A stretch of 64,000 nucleotides of DNA from Theropithecus gelada. Lineage: Eukaryota; Chordata; Mammalia; Primates; Cercopithecidae. The stretch spans positions 12,780,017 to 12,844,016 of the forward strand of contig NC_037668.1 of assembly GCF_003255815.1 (NCBI RefSeq). The letters are read 5' to 3'. The translations under genes and the position numbers were made by a program. This document shows positions 57,201 to 59,083 of this stretch, piece after piece. The notes under the pieces are model-generated. The model was not told the DNA's origin, did no database searches, and was given only the letters and a program-made list of their open reading frames with translations. Every line of letters starts with the position of its first letter. Within the stretch, counting starts at the first letter, position 1.

Positions 57201-57663
57201 AGGAATCTAACAGTACTGCATAAATTTATCTCCCTCTTTCTTGACAGTTCTTTTATGCCATCTCTAGCAGTAAGTCCTCCAATGTCATTGTCCTGCTGTT
57301 AGCACAGATAATGGTAAGTTTAATGAGTTACCTTTATGTTTACAGCTGTGAAATATCAGAAATGTGCTTGATACTTTTAAGAATTTTAATAATTTCCTTT
57401 GTCCTGTTCCTCACTACATTCAGAGTCACTTCTGGATTAATTCATTTGACTTACAGGGCATGTACTTTGTCTCCTCTGTGCTGCTGATCCGAATGAGTAT
57501 GCCTCTAGAATACCGCACCATCATCACTGAAGTCCTTGGAGAACTGCAGTTCAACTTCTATCACCGCTGGTTTGATGTGATCTTCCTGGTCAGCGCTCTC
57601 TCTAGCATACTTTTCCTCTACTTGGCTCACAAACAGGCACCAGAGAAGCATATGGCACCTTGA
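7779..57663 (+). CDS. GPR89: Golgi pH regulator (GPHR), exons 2-14 of a split gene; exon 1 outside the window
   Basis: Thirteen exons (7779-7838, 9849-9952, 14926-15032, 15479-15580, 22655-22775, 23619-23699, 34955-35064, 37601-37689, 38589-38681, 53530-53625, 55789-55878, 57248-57313, 57457-57663) join in frame to 441 codons plus TGA. Adding the 14 residues known for exon 1 gives 455, the family length. GPHR is a multi-pass voltage-dependent anion channel of the Golgi membrane that supplies counter-ions for acidification and so supports glycosylation and traffic. Nine hydrophobic segments are visible, five before and four after a long polar loop (about residues 180-285). The loop carries Lys/Arg runs and a helical, Leu/Glu-rich stretch. 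N-x-T sequons fall at residues 180 and 243. All introns are GT-AG and no stop or frameshift is seen, so this is a working gene rather than a retrocopy. Paralogues GPR89A/B exist in humans; I cannot tell which is orthologous. Confidence 0.97.
8217..9247 (+). mobile_element. Solo LTR of a class II (HERV-K-like) endogenous retrovirus
   Basis: About 1,031 bases from TATCAGGGGAACCAGCC to cttcccgcaaca, flanked by near-identical 6-base repeats (CAAGGC at 8211-8216, CAAAGC at 9248-9253), the size typical of class II proviruses. No internal gag, pol or env sequence is present, so it is a recombined solo LTR with no coding capacity. About 1 kb and the sequence start suggest an LTR13-type family, but the name is not certain. 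It is homologous to the LTR at 40299-41285. Confidence 0.85.
9030..9196 (+). repeat. 91-base tandem duplication inside the LTR
   Basis: Units begin 'acaggcgtaagaaattata' (9030) and 'acaggtgtaagaaattata' (9121) and both end around 'aaatcttcacaatttat'. The second LTR in the window has only one unit. Confidence 0.85.
9849..9952 (+). CDS. GPR89: GPR89 exon 3 (residues 35-69)
   Basis: Follows ttaacag and ends before gtgagt; 104 bases, leaving two bases of codon 69. It encodes IRQYVVQVIF followed by a long hydrophobic stretch (segment 2) that includes CTMFELIIFEILGVL. Confidence 0.96.
10471..10764 (-). mobile_element. AluY, young, Old World monkey type
   Basis: Near-consensus complement of AluY, with a perfect 14-base duplication aaaagtaactcttt at 10457-10470 and 10765-10778. 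Carries 'gtggccggatctcagctc' and 'caggcttgagccaccgcg', variants typical of cercopithecoid AluY. Confidence 0.93.
11147..11452 (+). mobile_element. AluJ with an internal tandem duplication near its 5' end
   Basis: Old diverged Alu. The 5' segment 'cagtggcttacacctataat' is repeated immediately ('cagtggcttacgcctataat') at 11150-11202, an unusual 27-base duplication over the promoter A-box region. Confidence 0.85.
11692..11905 (+). mobile_element. hAT-group non-autonomous DNA transposon (MER type)
   Basis: Begins 'caggggttggcagactttct', continues 'aaagggacagatagtaaata' and ends 'catagtttgccaactactc', with short inverted ends. The same family occurs inverted at 52786-52934. I do not commit to a family name. 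Confidence 0.75.
13120..14445 (+). mobile_element. L1 ORF2 3' part and 3' end, plus strand, split by an AluY
   Basis: Reads as L1 from ORF2 C-terminal sequence ('aaggacaccatcaagaaagtg', 'ataatggactggaacttgta') to the L1M-type 3' end ('cattgacttgtacacttt', 'aattatatctcattaaaac'). Frames are broken, so no protein is made. Confidence 0.8.
13981..14286 (-). mobile_element. AluY, young, inserted in L1
   Basis: Complement of AluY with the duplication gggtacaggatttcttt at 13964-13980 and 14287-14303. Shares the monkey-type variants of the 10471 copy and carries a 5-base insertion in 'ggctggagtggagtgcagtg'. Confidence 0.92.
14926..15032 (+). CDS. GPR89: GPR89 exon 4 (residues 69-105)
   Basis: Follows atttcag and ends before gtaagt; 107 bases. 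It encodes SRYFHWKMNL and then membrane segment 3 (CVILLILVFMVPFYIGYF), ending with one base of codon 105. Confidence 0.96.
15033..15478 (+). other. GPR89: GPR89 intron 4
   Basis: A 446-base AT-rich intron. A faint L2-like phrase ('aaataaatattgaatgaatt') sits near 15172-15220; nothing else is recognisable. Confidence 0.8.
15479..15580 (+). CDS. GPR89: GPR89 exon 5 (residues 105-139)
   Basis: Follows gtctcag and ends before gtgagt; 102 bases. It encodes HKQRLLFSCLLWLTFMYFFW (segment 4), then the loop GDPFPILSPKH. The last base starts codon 139. Confidence 0.96.
17184..17469 (-). mobile_element. Alu element
   Basis: Complement of Alu from 'tttttgagacaggtctcac' to 'gagccaccacacccagcc'. The phrase tcaagttt flanks both sides. 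Confidence 0.87.
18498..18783 (+). mobile_element. Alu element
   Basis: Full Alu from 'gggctgggcaggttggctc' to a short A-tail. The tail is caught in the tandem duplication at 18769-18955. Confidence 0.88.
18769..18955 (+). repeat. 94-base tandem duplication spanning an Alu tail
   Basis: Units start 'acgagact' at 18769 and 18863. Each runs through an A-run and 'agtacttcttgtgtggtgcc' to 'agagtcagagagatt'. Only a few bases differ. Confidence 0.92.
20259..20341 (+). repeat. 83-base direct repeat, copy 1
   Basis: Aligns without gaps to 21164-21246 (8 differences). Core phrase 'agagccaataaaacaag'. Confidence 0.92.
20340..20580 (+). mobile_element. MIR element
   Basis: Well preserved MIR: 'agactctggagctagactgc', 'cttgactaagttacttaacc', 'ttcttcatctgtaaaattag', 'aagtgcttagaacagtgcc'. 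Confidence 0.88.
20928..21120 (+). mobile_element. L1 5' end fragment
   Basis: Begins 'ggtgacttctagttccaag' followed by atggtggcgtaggagc, resembling the start of an L1 5' UTR. The remainder of the L1 is absent. Confidence 0.55.
21164..21246 (+). repeat. 83-base direct repeat, copy 2
   Basis: Second copy, 905 bases downstream of the first. It is followed by a 21-base tandem pair (21247-21288, core 'tagagtgaaggtagttt'). Confidence 0.92.
22425..22510. repeat. AT-rich tract with repeated and palindromic units
   Basis: The phrase 'agtatatttattatactct' appears twice (around 22417 and 22483), with 'tatactatatatattatact' between. Low complexity. Confidence 0.75.
22655..22775 (+). CDS. GPR89: GPR89 exon 6 (residues 139-179)
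   Basis: Follows tttcag and ends before gtaaca; 121 bases. It encodes ILSIEQLISRVGVIGVTLMA and the end of membrane segment 5, then NCPYTYMSYFL leading into the cytoplasmic loop. Confidence 0.96.
22776..23618 (+). other. GPR89: GPR89 intron 6
   Basis: 843 bases. It contains an Alu fragment joined to an L1 3' end (23171-23345). The rest is unremarkable. Confidence 0.85.
23171..23345 (+). mobile_element. Alu 3' fragment fused to an L1 3' end
   Basis: About 60 bases of Alu right arm ('ctgagatcacgccactgcac' to 'gacagagcaagact') are followed by the L1 3' terminus ('tgatgggtgcagcaaacc', 'aacctgcacgtttt', 'agaacttaaagcataataaa') and an A-rich tail. Confidence 0.8.
23619..23699 (+). CDS. GPR89: GPR89 exon 7 (residues 179-206)
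   Basis: Follows ttgtag and ends before gtaaga; 81 bases. It encodes NVTDTDILALERRLLQTMDM and the basic run ISKKK. NVT is an N-glycosylation sequon, although this loop is usually placed on the cytosolic side. The donor G is the first of two, so codon 206 is completed in exon 8. Confidence 0.95.
23839..24003 (+). mobile_element. Alu left monomer (FLAM-like)
   Basis: One Alu arm only, with an A-rich tail, flanked by the duplication aaagatttagtgtt at 23825-23838 and 24004-24017. Confidence 0.85.
24088..25805 (-). mobile_element. L1 ORF2 C-terminal part and 3' end, minus strand
   Basis: Complement of old L1. On the minus strand 25394-24960 translates to L1 ORF2-like protein (QAIKAKIDKWDYIKIKSFCA, HMSDKGLVYKIHKDLKQLYR). 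Frames are interrupted. The adjacent 25806-25985 continues the same element in the other direction. Confidence 0.85.
25806..25985 (+). mobile_element. Inverted 5' segment of the same L1 (twin-priming product)
   Basis: Reads as plus-strand L1 ('aaatagctacaagaaaaaat', 'acttaggaataaatttaacc', 'tccatgctcatggactgg'). In L1 order this lies immediately before the start of the minus-strand segment. Confidence 0.8.
26040..26333 (-). mobile_element. Alu element
   Basis: Full complement of Alu. Imperfect duplications attgtcctgaattttt and attgccctgaattttt lie on the two sides. Confidence 0.9.
26357..26473 (+). mobile_element. Alu right-arm fragment
   Basis: 'ggaggctgaggcaggagaat' to 'gcagcctgggggacagaac' with an A-tail. 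It lies only 24 bases from the previous Alu, in opposite orientation. Confidence 0.85.
28374..28672 (+). mobile_element. Alu element in old L1
   Basis: Full Alu from 'gactgggcgtggtggctc' to an A-rich tail ending 'acataaaataaaaaa'. Confidence 0.88.
28738..29017 (+). mobile_element. Alu, 5'-truncated, with target-site duplication
   Basis: Starts within the first 20 bases of Alu ('cggtaatcccagcactttgg'). The L1 phrase agattgaagaaaaatg occurs on both sides. Part of the left arm ('gagttcgagacca') is missing. Confidence 0.88.
29297..29420 (+). mobile_element. Partial Alu (arms joined by a deletion)
   Basis: 'agtcaggagcagtggtgca' jumps to 'gaccagctactcaagaggct' and ends 'acaagaccccatcttg'. The middle is deleted. 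Confidence 0.65.
29922..30204 (+). mobile_element. Alu element in L1 ORF2
   Basis: Full Alu with 20+ A tail. The phrase agaaatacaca lies at both borders. Confidence 0.9.
30323..30624 (+). mobile_element. AluY, young, Old World monkey type
   Basis: Near-consensus: 'ggccgggcgcggtggctcaa', 'gccgagacgggcggatcacg', 'gagctgagatccggccac'. Duplication aatgaatctaa at both ends. Confidence 0.93.
30669..30970 (+). mobile_element. Alu element (S-like)
   Basis: Full Alu with an A-rich tail of 'aaataaataaa' units, only 45 bases after the previous Alu. ttaaaacag / aataaaacag flank it. Confidence 0.88.
31011..31270 (+). repeat. 129-base tandem duplication with long A-runs
   Basis: Unit 1 starts 'ctttcgggaaaa' at 31011 and unit 2 'ctttggaaaa' at 31140. 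Both continue through an A-run to 'ggagagaat', 'tttggaat', 'aagggctaa', 'tgatac'. Extra A-runs fill 31096-31139. Confidence 0.85.
31307..31598 (+). mobile_element. Alu element in L1
   Basis: Full Alu. The duplication aaaagacgattaa / aaaagactgttaa flanks it. Confidence 0.9.
31807..31851 (+). repeat. Short tandem duplication in L1
   Basis: The phrase 'cgttgttagccattatggat' occurs twice in succession, 23 bases apart. Confidence 0.9.
34234..34546 (-). mobile_element. Alu element with target-site duplication
   Basis: Full complement of Alu, flanked by a perfect 14-base repeat aggtatgttagctg at 34220-34233 and 34547-34560. It accounts for the 117-residue open frame at 34224-34577. Confidence 0.93.
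34625..34790 (-). mobile_element. MIR-like fragment
   Basis: Complement of MIR: 'attatctcatttatcttcac', 'agagatgaggagatgaaaac', 'caagtggcagagccagtcct'. Confidence 0.6.
34955..35064 (+). CDS. GPR89: GPR89 exon 8 (residues 206-243)
   Basis: Follows atttcag and ends GAAA before gtatcc; 110 bases. It encodes MAMARRTMFQKGEVHNKPSG and the rest of the loop to APGSE. The donor fits the consensus poorly after position +3. The reading frame continues exactly into exon 9, which supports this boundary. Confidence 0.95.
35255..35410 (-). mobile_element. MIR-like fragment
   Basis: 'ccattttacagatgagaaaa', 'cagagaggttaagtcacaca' are typical of the MIR complement. Confidence 0.65.
35573..35860 (+). mobile_element. 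Alu element
   Basis: Full older Alu from 'gaggctgggcgcagtggctc' to 'gaccctgtcttaaac'. Confidence 0.88.
36571..36865 (+). mobile_element. AluY, young, Old World monkey type
   Basis: Near-consensus with 'gtggctcaagcctgtaatcc', 'gctgagacgggcggatcaca' and 'gagctgagatccggccac'. The duplication aaacatatcaggatta is perfect on both sides. Confidence 0.93.
36950..37190 (+). mobile_element. MIR element
   Basis: 'gtaatggaaagagcaggctt', 'gtgactttgagcaagttatt', 'ctgagcttcactttcctta'. Confidence 0.8.
37601..37689 (+). CDS. GPR89: GPR89 exon 9 (residues 243-272)
   Basis: Follows gtatcag and ends before gtacag; 89 bases. It encodes LTLIQQEVDALEELSRQLFL and ETADLYATK, an amphipathic and probably helical stretch. 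Asn243 with the next two residues forms a second N-x-T sequon. Confidence 0.96.
37690..38588 (+). other. GPR89: GPR89 intron 9
   Basis: 899 bases. MIR at 38215-38455; no other element seen. The open frame at 37713-37967 resembles no protein I know. Confidence 0.85.
38215..38455 (+). mobile_element. MIR element
   Basis: Well preserved: 'ctgtatgactttgagcaagt', 'tcaattttctcatctgtaaa', 'gtaagcattcaacaagtgtt'. Confidence 0.85.
38589..38681 (+). CDS. GPR89: GPR89 exon 10 (residues 273-303)
   Basis: Follows tcccccag and ends before gtaagt; 93 bases, phase 0 at both ends. It encodes ERIEYSKTFKGKYFNFLGYF and then FSIYCVWKIFM, which is membrane segment 6. Confidence 0.96.
38936..39208 (+). mobile_element. 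Alu whose tail has become a microsatellite
   Basis: Full older Alu. Its A-tail is replaced by (CTAT)n starting directly after 'gtgagacc'. Confidence 0.9.
39209..39266 (+). repeat. Microsatellite (CTAT)11 then (AG)7
   Basis: Forty-four bases of perfect CTAT units followed by 14 bases of AG units; likely polymorphic. Confidence 0.95.
39841..40153 (-). mobile_element. Alu, first of two at the same target site
   Basis: Complement of Alu. The phrase tagggaagcatgtctttt precedes it (39823-39840) and follows it (40154-40171). Confidence 0.88.
40175..40298 (-). mobile_element. Alu 3' portion, cut off by an LTR insertion
   Basis: Complement of Alu up to 'cttagcctccca', where the LTR at 40299 begins. 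It resumes at 41286. Confidence 0.9.
40299..41285 (+). mobile_element. Solo LTR of a class II (HERV-K-like) endogenous retrovirus, inside an Alu
   Basis: 987 bases, same family as 8217-9247: starts TATCGGGGAACCAGCCC and ends 'ccctgacttccacaact'. A perfect 6-base duplication CTCCCA (40293-40298, 41286-41291) lies in the interrupted Alu. No internal viral sequence and no coding capacity. 'agaaataaaggg' near 40370 is the LTR's likely AATAAA signal region. Confidence 0.88.
41286..41445 (-). mobile_element. Alu 5' portion, other side of the LTR
   Basis: Continues the Alu from 'ctcccaagtagctgggac' to 'cactgcgcccagcc', with a small deletion near its end. Followed by agcatgtcattttt, a third copy of the local target phrase. 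Confidence 0.9.
41455..42320 (-). mobile_element. Old L1 (L1M) 3' end, minus strand
   Basis: 'caggtttattggggtataac', 'acatacatatatacctatgc', then 'agcatgattattttaaattt' and 'tctggatcatatggcagatg': complement of an L1M 3' end. The same element resumes after 48690. Confidence 0.75.
44035..44126 (-). repeat. Partial tandem duplication in L1 ORF2
   Basis: The phrase 'gtagcaattgtaaatgggag' plus 'ttcattcatg' occurs at about 44042 and 44097, 55 bases apart. The resulting protein repeat is MNELPFTIATK on the minus strand. Confidence 0.9.
46849..46909 (-). repeat. Tandem duplication in L1 ORF1
   Basis: The phrase 'ggcctgtcttgctaggttgg' followed by 'rgaagttct' occurs twice, about 30 bases apart. Confidence 0.9.
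48675..49875 (-). mobile_element. Old L1 (L1M), ORF2 part, minus strand
   Basis: Complement of L1 ORF2 RT region ('ttatgatgttaggtgttccc', 'gcatctattgagatgatcaa', 'gtctgggcctgtagttttc'). Continues the element seen at 41455-42320 and is split by an Alu. Confidence 0.75.
49159..49451 (+). mobile_element. Alu element in old L1
   Basis: Diverged Alu from 'tctgagcatgttggctcac' to an A-run, J-like ('gaggatcgcttgagcccag'). Confidence 0.85.
50222..50363 (-). mobile_element. Alu monomer
   Basis: A single Alu arm as complement, 'agagacgggtctcactatat' to 'ccactgtacccagcc'. Confidence 0.8.
50422..50737 (+). mobile_element. Alu with a CA-rich middle
   Basis: Full Alu; the central A-rich linker has become 'cgacacacacacacaatta'. 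The 'tgatgcctgatgcctg' stutter near its start is a small duplication. Confidence 0.85.
50888..51177 (-). mobile_element. Alu element
   Basis: Complement of Alu, 'gagacagagtgtcactctgt' to 'accaccatgcccgacc'. tgtaagttttt/tataagttttt flank it. Confidence 0.88.
51280..51573 (-). mobile_element. Alu with target-site duplication
   Basis: Complement of Alu. The duplication tatgtttaaccttttaa / tatgtttagccttttaa lies at 51263-51279 and 51574-51590. Confidence 0.92.
51722..53180 (-). mobile_element. Old L1 (L1M) ORF2 5' part, minus strand
   Basis: Complement of L1 ORF2: 'tttttcctaatttctcaaga', 'gaatatgtattctgctcttg', 'tatagttgggtcttgcattt'. Interrupted by a hAT element at 52786. The repeat 'tgtggttggatttt' is duplicated at 52966-53001. 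Confidence 0.8.
52786..52934 (-). mobile_element. hAT-group DNA transposon fragment inside L1
   Basis: Same family as 11692-11905, opposite strand: 'tagcccacaggccaaacc', 'ataaagttttattggaacac', 'gtctgtggctgctgtcacac'. 8-base flanks ttagacca and gcagacca fit a hAT target duplication within the L1 phrase. One end is truncated. Confidence 0.8.
53530..53625 (+). CDS. GPR89: GPR89 exon 11 (residues 304-335)
   Basis: Follows tttgcag and ends before gtaagt; 96 bases, phase 0. It encodes ATINIVFDRVGKTDPVTRGI and ETVNYLGIQFD-like loop sequence (read here as EITVNYLGIQFD). It is separated from exon 10 by a 14.8-kb repeat-filled intron. Confidence 0.96.
54586..54880 (+). mobile_element. Alu with target-site duplication
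   Basis: Full older Alu. aagtatgcttt occurs before (54572) and after (54881). Confidence 0.9.
55420..55543 (+). mobile_element. Alu left monomer
   Basis: 'gccaggcatggtgactcatg' to 'gcaagaccctggctct' and an A-run; right arm absent. Confidence 0.82.
55789..55878 (+). CDS. GPR89: GPR89 exon 12 (residues 336-365)
   Basis: Follows gtggcag and ends before gtgtgt; 90 bases, phase 0. It encodes VKFWSQHISFILVGIIIVTS and IRGLLITLTK, which is membrane segment 7. Confidence 0.96.
55879..57247 (+). other. GPR89: GPR89 intron 12
   Basis: Contains one Alu (55940-56210). The remaining kilobase shows no recognisable element. Confidence 0.85.
55940..56210 (+). mobile_element. Alu with a right-arm deletion
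   Basis: The right arm jumps from 'gggattgca' to 'ctgcactccagcctgg'. Flanked by tggtacca at 55932-55939 and 56213-56220. Confidence 0.88.
57248..57313 (+). CDS. GPR89: GPR89 exon 13 (residues 366-387)
   Basis: Follows cttgacag and ends before gtaagt; 66 bases, phase 0. It encodes FFYAISSSKSSNVIVLLLAQ and IM, the start of membrane segment 8. Confidence 0.96.
57457..57663 (+). CDS. GPR89: GPR89 exon 14, end of the coding region (residues 388-455)
   Basis: Follows cttacag after a 143-base intron. It encodes 68 residues and TGA: GMYFVSSVLLIRMSMPLEYR, a conserved TEVLGELQFNFYHRWFD segment, membrane segment 9 (VIFLVSALSSILFLYLAH) and the tail KQAPEKHMAP. Confidence 0.97.
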   Translation, partial: GMYFVSSVLLIRMSMPLEYRTIITEVLGELQFNFYHRWFDVIFLVSALSSILFLYLAHKQAPEKHMAP

Positions 57664-58210
57664 ACTTAAGCCTACTACAGACTATTAGAGGCCAGTGGTT
57701 TCAAAATTTAGATCTAAGAGGGGGAAAAAATGGAACCAGGGCCTGACGTTTTATAAACAACAAAATGCTGTGGTAGCATTTTTCACCTCATAGCATACTG
57801 TTTCCCGGTCGGGTGATACTATGACCATGAGTAGCATCAGCCAGAACATGAGAGGGAGAAGTAACTCAAGACAGTACTCAGGAGAGAGCGTCCCGTGTGG
57901 ATTTGAGGCTGGTGCAAAGGCGGAGAGGAGCCAAGAAACTAAAGGGAAAAAATACACTGGAACTCTGGGGCAAGAGATATCTATGGTAGCTGGGCCAAAC
58001 ACATAGGATTTCTGTTTTAAGGTTCACATGGAGAAGGTTATAGCTTTCCCTTGAGATTGACTCATTAAAATCAGAGATTGTAACACTTTGGCCTTAGGTT
58101 CCTTTCATCAAGCATAGCTTGGTGTTGTGCTTGTGTGATCTGACATGAGTTAGGATCCCACACCTCCTCATCTGAGCCTACCCCATTAAAATAACCAAGA
58201 AGTTATCTGT
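57664..58210 (+). other. GPR89: GPR89 3' untranslated region (end not certain)
   Basis: Unique, repeat-free sequence directly after the stop codon. There is no AATAAA. ATTAAA variants at 58064-58069 and 58185-58190 are the best polyadenylation signals on this strand, so the mRNA probably ends near 58090 or 58210. The choice between them is inference. Confidence 0.5.
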
Positions 58211-58485
58211 TCTTTCCCGGGAAAGGGGTAGTGTGCACCTGAAATAGCTTCTACCAAAAGAGAGATTTCAGGTATGTCATTTTTTCTTGATTTCCTGTCA
58301 ACTTAGTATTATACCCTACTTTCAATTCAGTAGTGATGTTTCCTTTTTTTTTTTTTTTCTATCTGCCCCTCACACTGTGGGGTGAAACCATGAATAACTT
58401 AACTGGGGGAATGAGTCACTTGTGAAAGGGAAATGTTGAAAAATTTTTAGAACATTCAGACATGCAATTTAAGAAAATTCTGAAT
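58211..58485. other. Intergenic spacer between the converging GPR89 and PDZK1
   Basis: No repeat or ORF of note. A T-run at 58344-58359 is the only simple feature. Confidence 0.6.
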
Positions 58486-59029
58486 TTTATTACTAAGGAC
58501 TTATTTTGTACTTAATGTGTTTTGGGTTTCTAGAAGCAAATGAAGGTTAAAGCATAAAAAGTGAATCCAAAACAAAAGCTCTATCAAGTGTACTCAGAAG
58601 GCATTTGTTAATGGTATTTATTCTAGCAACTACAACATTGTTACAAAAGCACAATTTTAATAGGCTTATCTGCTAAGATGCTTTAATAAGCAGCTATCAC
58701 CTATACAGAGTTATGAATCATCTTTGGTGCTCAAGGAACCTGTAGAAGTAAGAGACATCATCATACAGAGAAATGTAGTTAAGTTGAAGCTTGGAAGAGA
58801 TCACATGAAAAAAATCTAGCTCTTGCCTTATCTCTTCCTAAGTTAAGCATAAATTAGCAGTCTGCAATAGCCACCCGTAAGACCAGTCACACATGGTGAA
58901 TGGTTTCCAGTGGAGTTTTTCTTCTAAAGAGACAGTAAACTGGTCGCAACTCATTCCTTGAGAAACGATTCCTATTAAATACCCAGAAATAGCTATCAAA
59001 TAAACAGCCAACGCTATTACTTGTTTTCA
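58486..59029 (-). other. PDZK1: PDZK1 3' untranslated region (end not certain)
   Basis: Unique sequence after the PDZK1 stop codon. AATAAA signals on the minus strand lie at 58622-58617 and 58491-58486, giving a 3' UTR of roughly 430-560 bases. Neither overlaps the likely GPR89 end. Confidence 0.45.
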
Positions 59030-59083
59030 TCACATCTCTGTATCTTCAGAATTGGAAGAAGAATGTGAGGCTGTACTGTGGGC
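59030..59083 (-). CDS. PDZK1: PDZK1 last coding exon (residues 503-519)
   Basis: Found by splicing logic because it is too short for ORF calling. After cttttacacag on the minus strand, 54 bases encode AHSTASHSSSNSEDTEM and TGA. The Ser-rich acidic tail and terminal T-E-M match human PDZK1. Confidence 0.95.
   Translation of the reverse strand, partial: AHSTASHSSSNSEDTEM

Noticed and set aside
7779..57663. GPR89 as a pseudogene or retrocopy
   Set aside because: It has introns, intact phases and GT-AG junctions throughout, and a full-length frame.
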